Origin: Stenotrophomonas rhizophila
Lineage (GTDB): Bacteria > Pseudomonadota > Gammaproteobacteria > Xanthomonadales > Xanthomonadaceae
Assembly: GCF_001704155.1 (NCBI RefSeq)
Contig: NZ_CP016294.1
Coordinates: forward strand, 2,415,501 to 2,479,500
Length of the DNA: 64,000 nt
Reading direction: 5' to 3'
The notes below the pieces were generated by a model. The model saw only the letters and a program-made list of their open reading frames with translations. It did no database searches and was not told where the DNA came from. Every line of letters begins with the position of its first letter. The stretch's first letter is position 1. A program made the translations under genes and the position numbers. Below are positions 9,379 through 18,102 of the stretch, in pieces.

Positions 9379-10620
9379 ATGAGCACAGAAGCCCCGCCGT
9401 CCGCTCCGCCCGCCGTCCCAGCTTCCCCGGTACTGCCCGCCGCCTCCGATCCCGCCCACCAGGGCTTTGCGATCCGCATCGTCGGTGCCGCCGCGTTCGC
9501 GCACCTGCTCAACGACATGATCCAGGCCGTGCTGCCGGCCGTGTACCCGATGTTCAAGAGCCAGTTCGCGCTGACCTTCGGCCAGATCGGCACCATCGCG
9601 CTGGTCTACCAGTTCACCGCCTCGCTGCTGCAGCCGTGGGTGGGCATGTACACGGACAAGCGCCCGCTGCCCTACCTGCTGCCCTCCGGCATGATCGCCA
9701 CCTTCGTCGGCATCGGCATGATGGCCATGGCCAGCAGTTACGAAATGCTGCTGCTGGCCGCCGCCGTGGTGGGCGTGGGCTCGGCCACGTTCCACCCGGA
9801 AGCTTCGCGGGTGGCGCGCATGGCCTCGGGCGGGCGTTTCGGCACCGCGCAGTCCACCTTCCAGGTCGGCGGGAATACCGGCTCGGCCATCGGCCCGCTT
9901 CTGGCCGCTGCCGTGGTGATTCCGCACGGCCAGCGCGCCATCGGCTGGTTCCTGCTGATCGCCGCCGTGGCCATCTTCGTGCTGTTCCGGCTGACCGGTT
10001 GGACCGTGCGCCACGGCCAGGCCAAGATGAACAGCCTGGCGCGCTCGCATGGCATCGGCCTGAGCCGCGGCAAGGTGGTGCAGGCCATCGCGGTGATCGC
10101 GGTGCTGATGTTCGCCAAGTTCGTGTACATCGCCTCCATCACCAACTACTTCACCTTCTACCTGATCGAACGTTTCCACCTGAGCGTGCAGCAGAGCCAG
10201 ATGTACCTGTTCGTGTTCCTGGCGTCGATCGCGCTGGGCACCTTCATCGGTGGCCCGGTGGGTGACCGGATCGGGCGCAAGGCAGTGATCTGGATTTCGT
10301 TCCTGGGCGTGGCGCCGTTCGCGCTTGCCCTGCCCTATGCCAATCTGATGGGCACTGCGGTGTTGGCCGTTGCCGTCGGGCTGGTGATGTCATCTGCGTT
10401 TGCCGCGCTGGTGGTGTATGCGCAGGAAGCGGTGCCGGGGCGTGTCGGGATGGTGTCCGGGCTCATGTTCGGGCTGATGTTCGGTATCGGTGGGATCGGC
10501 GCGGCCGGGTTGGGCAAGCTGGCTGACATCCATGGCATCGTGTGGGTGTATCACCTCACTTCGTTCCTGCCGTTGTTGGGGTTGGCTACTGCGTTTCTGC
10601 CGAAGACCAACGGGCGCTGA
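9379..10620 (+). CDS. fsr: MFS efflux transporter, fosmidomycin-resistance type
   Basis: The protein has 413 residues and 12 helices. It matches the Fsr subgroup: GMYTDKRPLPYLLPSGM between helices 2 and 3, ATFHPEASRVARM after helix 4, and GGPVGDRIGRKAVIW between the halves. The N-terminal 30 residues are a Pro/Ala-rich cytoplasmic tail. Neither this ATG nor one 39 nt upstream has a clear ribosome binding site, so the start is uncertain. By family it exports small drugs by proton antiport. A GTAG palindrome follows the stop by 6 nt in the opposite orientation to those that end minus-strand genes. Confidence 0.85.
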   Translation: MSTEAPPSAPPAVPASPVLPAASDPAHQGFAIRIVGAAAFAHLLNDMIQAVLPAVYPMFKSQFALTFGQIGTIALVYQFTASLLQPWVGMYTDKRPLPYLLPSGMIATFVGIGMMAMASSYEMLLLAAAVVGVGSATFHPEASRVARMASGGRFGTAQSTFQVGGNTGSAIGPLLAAAVVIPHGQRAIGWFLLIAAVAIFVLFRLTGWTVRHGQAKMNSLARSHGIGLSRGKVVQAIAVIAVLMFAKFVYIASITNYFTFYLIERFHLSVQQSQMYLFVFLASIALGTFIGGPVGDRIGRKAVIWISFLGVAPFALALPYANLMGTAVLAVAVGLVMSSAFAALVVYAQEAVPGRVGMVSGLMFGLMFGIGGIGAAGLGKLADIHGIVWVYHLTSFLPLLGLATAFLPKTNGR

Positions 10621-10626
10621 CATAGT

Positions 10627-10649
10627 TGCCGACTAACAGTCGGCACTAC
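10627..10649 (-). repeat. SMAG-type GTAG palindrome
   Basis: On the minus strand it reads GTAG, then TGCCGACT-GTT-AGTCGGCA: an 8-bp perfect stem with a 3-nt loop and a GTAG head. It lies 6 nt after the fsr stop and may stabilise or end that transcript. Confidence 0.75.
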
Positions 10650-11221
10650 CGTTTCGCGTCAGACTTTTCGCGTTATTGGAAGCTGACAGCTGCAGATCGC
10701 TAGCTAACGATCGACGGGAAATATCACTCCGGCCCACAAGTGCCGTGAAGATCAATTGGATATCCAGCGTGCGCCGAAATACGCTGCTCAGCCTCCGCAC
10801 TCCATTGCGGATGCCGGAAAGTAATTCAACTTTCCAGCCAGGAGCAAAGCGAGACTCGGCAAATGGATTGTCCAATGCAAGCAAGTGTTACCCGTAGAGT
10901 TCCGTCGCGCTCGCCCTGGGCGCGAGCATCGCCCCCTGAGATTGAGGCCTGCCTCAGCTCAGCCTGCCTTGGCGGCGAAGTTGCGTGACCAACTTCACGC
11001 TCTATCGTCCGAAGAAGCCGAGCCAATTCGCGGCCATGGTTCGCGCACTGGATGGAAGTAAGCCGTACATCTACTCACATCCAGCCTCTCTCCAGGGGCT
11101 TGACGCTCCGTCCCGAGCTGCCGGCCGCATATCGTGCGACCTGCTCTTTCTGATTGCCCGAAGAATTGAGGCATTGAGCAGCGGGGGAAAAGCAATGCAG
11201 CATTTGACCAGGAAGTTCTCC
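10650..11221. other. Lower-GC intergenic stretch without a recognisable gene
   Basis: Composition drops clearly below the flanks, with AT-rich runs such as GGAAATATC and GAAGATCAATTGGATATCC. Short open frames on both strands lack ribosome binding sites and family features. A small inverted repeat GATCG/CGATC lies at 10695-10712. The stretch probably holds the promoter of the lipoprotein gene at 11222 and may be the relic of an insertion. I find no transposase or phage sequence in it. Confidence 0.45.
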
Positions 11222-11923
11222 ATGCGCAACCACAGGCTCGTGTTGTCGATCTCAATCATGATAGTCCTGACGACAAGCGCAGGCTGCGTTCGGCACGAGA
11301 ACGCACCGGCAAAGGAAGCGGAATTGGAGAAGGCTGCCCAGGTGGCGTCCGAGCCCAGTGCGGACAATTCCTCAGCGCCCCCTCCTCCTGGCAGCTCAAC
11401 TCCATCGCAGGAGCTTTTGTCATTGGCATACATCTGCGAAGCGGGTCCTGTTTGCGACGCGGATATTCTCGGCGCAAGTACACCCGAAGAGGCCCGGTGG
11501 CTGTTACAGAATGGGTTTCCATCCTCCGAGCTGCTGAATCGACTCGAGGCCATGTCAGATCGTCAGCTGAAGCGCGAGGCTGATAGAGGCTCGCTGGCGG
11601 CGATGGTCAACTATGGCCAACGATTGGCTTCGCAAGGGGATACCGATGCTGGTCTCGTGTACATCTTCGATGCGACTCAGCGAGGCAGCATCTATGGTTA
11701 TTACGCAATGTCGAGAGTGTATGGGACACCGGGATTGGGCGGCATCGTAGAGTCTGGCGCGTATCTGAGAGTCGCCTACATTCTCGGTGATTCCAAGGCA
11801 AGTGACGAGCTGCAGCGGCGCTTTCCTGGACTGCAGCAGATGGAACAGGCGGCCATCGACCGACGCGCGTCACAGCTGTACCAGTCGTTTGCCCATTCCC
11901 GGCAACCAACGCCGCGCCCCTGA
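11222..11923 (+). CDS. Orphan lipoprotein with Sel1-like helical segment
   Basis: The protein has 233 residues. A lipoprotein signal (MRNHRLVLSISIMIVLTTS-AGC, Cys at residue 22) is followed by a Glu/Ala then Ser/Pro-rich linker, and a helical part with MVNYGQRLASQGDTDAGL and GSIYGYYAMSRVYG. These resemble Sel1/TPR-like repeats but are too few for firm assignment. I chose this ATG because GGAAG lies about 6 nt before it and the signal peptide starts there; an ATG 27 nt upstream is possible. Codon use and GC are below the neighbours, suggesting acquisition. Function unknown. Confidence 0.6.
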   Translation: MRNHRLVLSISIMIVLTTSAGCVRHENAPAKEAELEKAAQVASEPSADNSSAPPPPGSSTPSQELLSLAYICEAGPVCDADILGASTPEEARWLLQNGFPSSELLNRLEAMSDRQLKREADRGSLAAMVNYGQRLASQGDTDAGLVYIFDATQRGSIYGYYAMSRVYGTPGLGGIVESGAYLRVAYILGDSKASDELQRRFPGLQQMEQAAIDRRASQLYQSFAHSRQPTPRP

Positions 11924-11941
11924 TTGATACAGATGTCTCTC

Positions 11942-12053
11942 GCTGCCGACCCAACGGTCGGCAGCTTCAGTGCTTTGCCGACCGACATTCAGCACTACCG
12001 TCAGCACGACCTTTCGCTTGGGTGGCGGGGATCCGGCCAGCGGCCGGCACTAC
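11942..12053. repeat. Cluster of three palindromes, two with GTAG heads
   Basis: First, a perfect 10-bp stem GCTGCCGACC/GGTCGGCAGC with loop CAAC (11942-11965). Second, an imperfect GTAG element on the minus strand (11969-11998, outer arms AGTGCT/AGCACT). Third, GTAG TGCCGGCC-GCT-GGCCGG on the minus strand (12033-12053), whose TAG is the stop codon of the AraC gene. The first hairpin may also end the lipoprotein transcript. Confidence 0.7.
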
Positions 12054-12847
12054 TCGAAGAACTGGCTGGGCAGCTGGCCGAATCGCTTCTTGAACATGGC
12101 GGTGAACGCGCTGGGGCTGGCGTAGCCTTGCGACAGCGCTACGTCGATGACCTTCTCGCCATGGGCGAGGCGTTCGAGGGCGCGGACGAGCCGGATCTGC
12201 TGGCGCCATTGACCGAACGTCATGTGCAGTTCGCGCGCACACAGGCGCTGGATCGTCTTGGCGTCCACGCCGAGGCGAACGGCCCAGTCCTGCAGCGTGG
12301 AAGCGTCGTCGGGCGCGGCGTCCCAGTGCTGTGCGATCTGCTGCAGGCGCGGGTCGACCGGTTCCGGAACATGCAGTGGCAGCACCGGCAGCGCCTGCAG
12401 TTCATCCAGGATCAGCTGCATGAGATGGCCGTCGCGCGAGTCCGGAACGTAGGGCTGCTCCACGATGGCGGCCGCACCGATCAGTTCGGCCAACAAGGGT
12501 GTGATCGACACGGTCGCTGCGCTGGGCGGCGCATCGGCGATGGCCTGCGGCAGGATGTACAGGCTGCGCATGCGCACCGCGCCGATGCAGCTCACCTTGT
12601 GGCCGATCCCGGCCGGCATCCAGATCGCGCGCGTGCTGGGCACCACCCAGCGGCCGGCGCCGGCCTGCACCACCAGCACGCCGGAGGCGGCGTAGACCAG
12701 CTGGTGGCGGTCCGGATGGTGGTGCAGCGGAATCACCGTGCCGGCGGCGTAGTCGCGCGCCCGGCACAGCACGGCGGACTCGGGGCCCAGCGGCAGACGC
12801 TGGCCTGCAGCGTCGACCGGCGGGATGTCTTTTTTCCGATGAGGCAT
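12050..12847 (-). CDS. AraC-family transcriptional regulator
   Basis: The protein has 265 residues. It has an N-terminal cupin (VIPLHHHPDRHQLVYAASG, a possible metal- or ligand-binding pocket) and two C-terminal helix-turn-helix motifs (QDWAVRLGVDAKTIQRL, and VIDVALSQGYASPSAFTAMF). It stands alone beside an SRAP-fold gene read in the opposite direction, which may be its target. A GTG eight codons upstream is an alternative start; neither has a strong ribosome binding site. The stop codon is provided by the GTAG head of a palindromic repeat. Effector unknown. Confidence 0.85.
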   Translation of the reverse strand: MPHRKKDIPPVDAAGQRLPLGPESAVLCRARDYAAGTVIPLHHHPDRHQLVYAASGVLVVQAGAGRWVVPSTRAIWMPAGIGHKVSCIGAVRMRSLYILPQAIADAPPSAATVSITPLLAELIGAAAIVEQPYVPDSRDGHLMQLILDELQALPVLPLHVPEPVDPRLQQIAQHWDAAPDDASTLQDWAVRLGVDAKTIQRLCARELHMTFGQWRQQIRLVRALERLAHGEKVIDVALSQGYASPSAFTAMFKKRFGQLPSQFFE

Positions 12848-12941
12848 GGGCAGATACCGCGAAACAACCACCCCGCAACTCTAGCCCCGCCCGCGCCGCC
12901 ACTCAACCACACGATCACGGCACGCGCCCTACCCTGCACCC

Positions 12942-13670
12942 ATGCGTCGTTTCGCCCAAGCCATTGCCGAGCCGGAATCGGTCCCCGACGGACTGCCGCG
13001 CGAGCTCGCCACTGCCGTGGCCGCAGCGCCGGACCGCTACAACATCGGCAAGGGGTCCACGGCATCGGTGCTGGCCCGCAATGCCGATGGCGAGCTGATC
13101 GTAACCGACATGGTCTGGGGCCTGGTGCCGCGCTGGTCGAAGACGCCGGATACGCCCTACACCACCGTCACCGCCCGGCTGGATCGGGCGCCGGGCAGCC
13201 GCATCTTCGCCAAGGCCTGGGCCGAACGCCCGTGCGTGATTCCGATGACCGGGTACTACAAGCTGGACCGCCAACGCCGGCCGCCGTGGCCGCTGTTCGT
13301 GCAGCGGCGCGATGGCCTCGCCCTGTTGGCCGCCGGCATCTGGGAGCACTGGGAGGACGGCGACGGCCACGCGATGGATTCCTTCAGCGTGCTCACCGCA
13401 CCCAACCGCGCCATTCCGGAACCGCTGACGCCGGATGGGCCGGTGTTCCTGTCCGCCGAGCTGGCAATGGCATGGCTTTCCGGTGCCGCCAACACCCCTG
13501 CCTCGCTGCGGGTACGCTCGCCGGCACTGGAGGCGTATCCGGTCGGACGCGCCTTCCGCGACCTCAAGCGCGACGACTACACGCTGCTGGAACCGGTCGA
13601 CCCGGACGTGGAAACGACATCGCCGCCCCCGGTGGACGGGGACGGCGATGGCTGGGACGAGGACAGCTGA
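12942..13670 (+). CDS. SRAP-fold (YedK/HMCES-like) protein lacking the catalytic residues
   Basis: The protein has 242 residues and aligns along its length with SRAP proteins, which covalently shield abasic sites in single-stranded DNA. Shared fold markers are RYNIGKGS, DMVWGLVPRW, TARLDRAPGSRIFAKAW, PCVIPMTGYY, LAAGIWEHW and LTAPN. Compared with E. coli YedK as I recall it, the essential Cys2 is gone (MRRFAQ instead of MCGRFAQ), Asn75 is Thr77, Glu105 is Lys107 and His160 is Thr163. It therefore cannot make the thiazolidine crosslink in the known way. It may bind DNA without chemistry, or have a new role. The C-terminus is Asp-rich (DGDGDGWDEDS). Confidence 0.8.
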   Translation: MRRFAQAIAEPESVPDGLPRELATAVAAAPDRYNIGKGSTASVLARNADGELIVTDMVWGLVPRWSKTPDTPYTTVTARLDRAPGSRIFAKAWAERPCVIPMTGYYKLDRQRRPPWPLFVQRRDGLALLAAGIWEHWEDGDGHAMDSFSVLTAPNRAIPEPLTPDGPVFLSAELAMAWLSGAANTPASLRVRSPALEAYPVGRAFRDLKRDDYTLLEPVDPDVETTSPPPVDGDGDGWDEDS

Positions 13671-13676
13671 GCGGCG

Positions 13677-16019
13677 TCAGCGCGACATCGAGTACGGCTG
13701 TTCCGCGCCCTGCCCCGGCCATGCCTTGTTCGGCGTTGCCTGCAGGGTGAAGTGCAGTTCGCCGCCGGCCAGGATTTCCGCATGGCGCAGGAACGTGCGG
13801 TTCAACGGCTTGCCGTTGAGCGTCACCGAACCCACGTACTCGTGGCCCTTGCCCATGCCGTCGGTGGTGATGCGGAAGGTCTTGCCGTTGGGCAGGTTCA
13901 GCACCGCCTTGGGCAGGAACGGGCGGCCGATGATGTACTCGGCGCTGCCCGGTGCCACCGGGTAGAAGCCCAGCGCGGTGAACACATACCAGGCCGACAT
14001 CTGGCCCAGGTCGTCGTTGCCGGCCAGGCCATCGGGGCGGTCGGCGTACTGGGTGTCCATGATCTGCTTCAAGCGCGCCTGCGCGCGCCACGGCTGGCCC
14101 GCGTACGAATACAGGTAGGCCACGTGGTGGCTGGGCTCGTTGCCGTGCGCGTACCAGCCGATCAGGCCGGTGATGTCTTCCATGTGCTCGAAGATGGACG
14201 GATCCACCTTGGCATCGAACACCGCATCCAGCCGCGCCAGCAGCTTGTCAGCGCCGCCGTGCACTTCGGCCAGGCCGGCCACGTCCTGCGGCACGTACCA
14301 GGAATACTGCCAGGCGTTGCCTTCGGTGTAGTCGGTGCCGTAACCGCTGGCGCTGGGATCGAACGGGGTGCGGAAGCTGCCGTCACGCTTGCGTGCGCGC
14401 ATGAAGCCGGTTTCGGCGTCGAAGGCATGGCGCCAGTTGCCGGCGCGCTTGTCGAACTCGGCCGCCACATCCGTCTTGCCCATGGCCGTGGCCATGCGCG
14501 CGATGGTCCAGTCGTCGAAGGCATACTCCAGCGTCTTGCTGGCCGCCTCGCCCTCTTCGTCGATCGGCACCCAGCCCAGCTCGCGGTACTGCGCGATGCC
14601 ATCGTAGGGGCCGTAGTTTGCGGTGGTCACCATCGCCCGCAGCGCCTTGTCGGCATCGAAGCCACGAATGCCCTTGACGTAGGCATCGGCGATCACCGGC
14701 ACTGCGTGGTAGCCGATCATGCACCAGGTTTCCTGGCCATGGAACGCCCACACCGGCAGCATGCCGTAGGCACTGCTGTGCTGGTGCGCGAGCAGCGAAT
14801 TGACCATGTCGCTGGTGCGCTGCTCCGGCTGCACCAGGGTCAGCAGCGGGTGCAGGGCGCGGTAGGTGTCCCACAGCGAGAAGGTCGAATAATTGGTATA
14901 GCCCTCGGCGCGGTGCACGGCGTTGTCCGAGCCACGGTACTGGCCGTCCACGTCCATGAACAGGGTCGGGCCGAGCAGGCTGTGGTACAGCGCGGTGTAG
15001 GCGCTGCGTTTGTCATGCGCGGGGGCCTCGATGTCCAGCACCGACAGCGCCTGCTGCCATTGCGTGCGGGCGTCGGCGCGGACGCGGTCGAAGTTCTGGT
15101 CTTTCGCTTCGGCGTCGAGGTTGGCGATGGCGCCCGCTTCGCTCACCGAGGAGATCGCCACGCTGACCACCAGCGGGGCATCGAGCTTGCCGAAGTCGAA
15201 CGTACCGACCAGCTGGCGGCCTTCGATCTGCGGGCGCTGCTCCGGGTGGTTGTGGCCCGGCGGCGGGAATCCCTTGTAGGCGATGTCGGTTTCAGTGTTG
15301 TGCAGCGCGTGCCCGGTGAGCGGGCGCGAGAACCGCATGGCGAAATACAGCTGCCGGCCCGGTGCCCAGCCGCGGGTTTCGCGGAAGCCGGTCACGGTGC
15401 CGTCCTCGCGCAGGCGCAGGCGCGACCACAGGATCTTGCCGGGGTAGTCGTACAGGCTGGTGCGCAGGTCGAGCAGCAGCTTGGCTTCCTCGCCCTTCGG
15501 GTAGGTGTAGCGATGCACGCCGGTGCGGGCGCTGGCGGTGAGCTCGGCGCGGACCTTGTAGTCCTGCAGCGTCACGGCGTAGTAGCCGGGCTCCGCTTTT
15601 TCATCCTTGTGGTCAAAGCGCGAGGCGTAGCCGCTGCGCGGCTTTTCCGGATCGCCACGCTCCAGGCCGGGGTCGCCGGTGAACGGCATCACCAGCACAT
15701 CGCCCAGGTCGGAATGGCCGCTGCCGGAGAAATGGGTGTGCGAGAAGCCGACAATGCTGCTGTCGTCGTGGCGGTAGCCGGCGGCCCAGTCGTAGGCCTT
15801 TTCGCGCGGCTGGATGCGGGTGTCCGGGCTGAGCTGGACCATGCCGAAGGGCACCGTCGCGCCGGGATAGGTATGCCCCTCGCCACCGGTACCAATGAAT
15901 GGATCCACGGCGGCGTAGGCGCGTTCGCCTGCACTCTGCGGCGCCGCTGCTGCAGTGCCTGCCACCAGTATTGCGCCCATGGCCAGTGCCACCAACCCCG
16001 ACTTCCCCGCTCTGCTCAT
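13677..16019 (-). CDS. GH92 family alpha-mannosidase, secreted
   Basis: The protein has 780 residues with a signal peptide (MSRAGKSGLVALAMGAILVAG). GH92 enzymes are calcium-dependent exo-alpha-mannosidases that trim mannans and N-glycans. Visible are the N-terminal beta-sandwich start VDPFIGTGGEGHTYPG, the substrate loops SHTHFSGSG and SLWDTYRALHPL, the general acid E628 in GNEPSHH, and the base region GNDDLGQMSAWY (D669/D670). Length is typical. No other glycosidase lies nearby, so it is not part of an N-glycan locus here. Its stop faces the SRAP gene stop with 6 nt between. Confidence 0.92.
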   Translation of the reverse strand: MSRAGKSGLVALAMGAILVAGTAAAAPQSAGERAYAAVDPFIGTGGEGHTYPGATVPFGMVQLSPDTRIQPREKAYDWAAGYRHDDSSIVGFSHTHFSGSGHSDLGDVLVMPFTGDPGLERGDPEKPRSGYASRFDHKDEKAEPGYYAVTLQDYKVRAELTASARTGVHRYTYPKGEEAKLLLDLRTSLYDYPGKILWSRLRLREDGTVTGFRETRGWAPGRQLYFAMRFSRPLTGHALHNTETDIAYKGFPPPGHNHPEQRPQIEGRQLVGTFDFGKLDAPLVVSVAISSVSEAGAIANLDAEAKDQNFDRVRADARTQWQQALSVLDIEAPAHDKRSAYTALYHSLLGPTLFMDVDGQYRGSDNAVHRAEGYTNYSTFSLWDTYRALHPLLTLVQPEQRTSDMVNSLLAHQHSSAYGMLPVWAFHGQETWCMIGYHAVPVIADAYVKGIRGFDADKALRAMVTTANYGPYDGIAQYRELGWVPIDEEGEAASKTLEYAFDDWTIARMATAMGKTDVAAEFDKRAGNWRHAFDAETGFMRARKRDGSFRTPFDPSASGYGTDYTEGNAWQYSWYVPQDVAGLAEVHGGADKLLARLDAVFDAKVDPSIFEHMEDITGLIGWYAHGNEPSHHVAYLYSYAGQPWRAQARLKQIMDTQYADRPDGLAGNDDLGQMSAWYVFTALGFYPVAPGSAEYIIGRPFLPKAVLNLPNGKTFRITTDGMGKGHEYVGSVTLNGKPLNRTFLRHAEILAGGELHFTLQATPNKAWPGQGAEQPYSMSR

Positions 16020-16065
16020 ATGGATTTAGATCGATTCAAGGTGAACCGATCCTAGCATTGGTTGT

Positions 16066-16092
16066 CCCCGCGCCGCATGTTGCGGCGCGGGG
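16066..16092. terminator. GC-rich hairpin between symporter and GH92 genes
   Basis: A perfect 11-bp stem CCCCGCGCCGC/GCGGCGCGGGG with loop ATGTT, without a T-run. It lies after the minus-strand symporter gene and before the GH92 start. It may limit read-through into the mannosidase gene. Confidence 0.45.
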
Positions 16093-16120
16093 GCGTGCTT
16101 GGGGTGAATTAGCTGGGGTT

Positions 16121-16142
16121 GCCACGCAGGGCGTGGCACTAC
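16121..16142 (-). repeat. SMAG-type GTAG palindrome
   Basis: On the minus strand it reads GTAG, one base, then GCCACGC-CCT-GCGTGGC, identical to the copy at 5952-5973 except for the base after GTAG. The TAG is the stop codon of the symporter gene. Confidence 0.8.
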
Positions 16143-17626
16143 GCCGGGGTGGGGTCGTTCGGAAGTGCCGGCCGGGGTAGCGTCGGCTGGGTGGCATCCA
16201 CCGTCACCGGCTCGTCGCTGCGCAGCAGGGCGTGGGCTTCGGCTTCGCTGGCCACCGCCGGCGGCGAGCCGCGCAGTGGCAGGTTGGCGGTTTCGTTGAC
16301 GAACAGCATGGTGACCAGGCCGATCACCGCCGCGCCCATCAGGTAGTACGCCGGCACCAGCGGGTCGCCGGTGCGCTCCACCAGCCAGGCGGTGATCAGC
16401 GGCGTGGTGCCACCGAACAGCGACACCGAGACGTTGAACGCGATCGACAGCGCGCTGTAGCGCACCGGGGTGTAGAACAGCGCCGGCAGCGTGGACGGCA
16501 TGGAACTGGTGAAACACACCAGCGCCAACCCGAGCAGCATGAGGCCGAGGAAGATCAGCCCGTCGTGGCCGCTGCCCACCAGCAGCAGGCACGGAATGGC
16601 CAGCGCGAACAGCGCGATGCACGCGCCGATGATCATCGGCCGGCGGCCCAGGCGGTCACTGAACAACCCGCCCACCACGTTGAGCGGCATCATCACCAGC
16701 ATCACGATGATGATCAGCAGCAGGCCCTTGCTCTCGGCATAGCCCATGGTCACGCTCAGGTAGCTGGGCATGTAGGTGAGCAGCATGTAGTCGGTGACGT
16801 TGAACACCAGCACCAGGCCCACGCACTTGAGCAACTGCGGCCAATGCACGCGCAGCAGCGCGCCCAGCCCCGGGCGTTCGAGGTCGCGTTTGTCGGCCTC
16901 TTCGGCATAGGCGCGGAAGGCCGGGGTCTCTTCCAGCTTCATCCGCATGTACAGGCCGAGCAGGCCCAGCGGACCGGCGATCAGGAACGGCAGGCGCCAG
17001 CCCCAGTCCAGCATCTGCGTGCTGCTCAAGGCCATGTGCAGCACCGTCACCGTGGCCGCGCCGGCGATGTAGCCGCCCAGCGTGCCGAACTCGAGCCAGC
17101 TGCCCATCAGGCCGCGGTTGCGGTCGGTGGAATATTCGGCGATGAACGTGGCCGCGCCGCCGTATTCGCCGCCGGTCGAGAACCCCTGCACCAGGCGCGC
17201 AAGCAGCAGCAAGGCCGGGGCCCACATGCCGATGCTGTCGTAGGACGGAATCAGGCCGATGCTGAAGGTGCCCAGCGCCATCAGGATCATGGTGAACGCC
17301 AGCACTTTCTGGCGGCCGTATCTGTCACCCAGCGGCCCGAACACCAGCCCACCCAGTGGGCGGACCAGGAACGCCACGGTGAAGGTGGCGAAGGTGGCGA
17401 TCAGCTGCGCGGTCGGGCTGCTGGCGGGGAAGAACACCTGGCCGAGCGTGACCGCAAGATAGCCATACACACCGAAATCGAACCATTCCATCGCATTGCC
17501 GAGCGCGGCGGCACCCACGGCTTTCTTGAGCATGGGGCGATCGACCACGGTGACTTCGTCGACCTTCATCTGGCGGCGGCGCTTGAACCACCCGAAATGG
17601 GCATGTGCGGCATGCAGTTCCTGCAT
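16139..17626 (-). CDS. MFS symporter, proline/betaine (ProP)-like
   Basis: The protein has 495 residues and 12 helices in the metabolite:H+ symporter family. Markers are GAAALGNAMEWFDFGVYGYLA in helix 1, GLVFGPLGDRYGRQKVL between helices 2 and 3, RLVQGFSTGGEYGGAATF in helix 4, and GGLFSDRLGRRPMI in the second half. It lacks the C-terminal coiled coil of true osmosensing ProP; the tail is only about 40 residues and Pro/Ala rich. I chose the start with AGGAG 7 nt before it; a longer frame adds 63 implausible residues. The substrate cannot be told; osmolytes or organic acids fit the family. Confidence 0.88.
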   Translation of the reverse strand: MQELHAAHAHFGWFKRRRQMKVDEVTVVDRPMLKKAVGAAALGNAMEWFDFGVYGYLAVTLGQVFFPASSPTAQLIATFATFTVAFLVRPLGGLVFGPLGDRYGRQKVLAFTMILMALGTFSIGLIPSYDSIGMWAPALLLLARLVQGFSTGGEYGGAATFIAEYSTDRNRGLMGSWLEFGTLGGYIAGAATVTVLHMALSSTQMLDWGWRLPFLIAGPLGLLGLYMRMKLEETPAFRAYAEEADKRDLERPGLGALLRVHWPQLLKCVGLVLVFNVTDYMLLTYMPSYLSVTMGYAESKGLLLIIIVMLVMMPLNVVGGLFSDRLGRRPMIIGACIALFALAIPCLLLVGSGHDGLIFLGLMLLGLALVCFTSSMPSTLPALFYTPVRYSALSIAFNVSVSLFGGTTPLITAWLVERTGDPLVPAYYLMGAAVIGLVTMLFVNETANLPLRGSPPAVASEAEAHALLRSDEPVTVDATQPTLPRPALPNDPTPA

Positions 17627-18102
17627 CTGCTTTCTCCTGGAAGCAGGGTCATCAACGCACCCGAGGTCCCGCGCAAGGCACAGGTAAGCACCGCCTCTGG
17701 AGGAACGCAGCACGAGGCGCGAAGAGGGGTAACAACAGGCGTTCCCGGACGGCCGCGTGGTACACCACGGCGCTGCAGGAAGGATGACCGAGAGACGGGC
17801 AATGGCCCGAGGCAATGATCAAGCTCACATGTTACCACAGTGTGTGCATGTGGCCCTTATCGATTCTTCACATGTTGTCCAAACGCCTTGTTTCAAGGCG
17901 TTTTGCAGCCATCGGTAAAGTTGGGGCAATCGTTGACGTCCATTGGTAGAGTCGGTTCCCGAACGACTGCCCTCAGCGCTTCCGCGTTCGGTAACGCATG
18001 GACTGTGCCGAGGCAGAAGCGTGATGTCGCCGACGGTCATGCCGTAATCGAATGTTGGCAATTCCACGGCGGTCGATTGGGATGCGACCCTACCGCTCTG
18101 CA
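17627..18102. other. Intergenic region upstream of the symporter
   Basis: No gene can be supported here. It should carry the symporter promoter and the end of the toxin-antitoxin transcript. A hairpin is at 17881-17903. Around 17824-17855 there are several CACATG/TGTG half-sites, one reading TGTGA-N6-TCA on the minus strand, which could be a weak Clp/CRP-type site. I regard that as uncertain. Confidence 0.4.
17881..17903 (-). terminator. Hairpin with T/A flanks downstream of the zeta-type gene
   Basis: A perfect 9-bp inverted repeat AAACGCCTT/AAGGCGTTT with loop GTTTC, followed on the plus strand by one more T. It lies 200 nt downstream of the zeta-type gene and could end that transcript or block reading into the symporter promoter. 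Confidence 0.4.

Noticed and set aside
10633..10884. A short minus-strand frame in the lower-GC stretch
   Set aside because: 83 codons, no ribosome binding site, no recognisable motif, overlaps a palindromic repeat.
10985..11194. N-terminal extension of the orphan lipoprotein
   Set aside because: The added residues lack coding character, and a signal peptide with a ribosome binding site begins at the internal ATG.
17824..17855. Clp/CRP-like site before the symporter
   Set aside because: Only one half-site matches well (TGTGA) and the second only in three bases; too weak to list as a feature.
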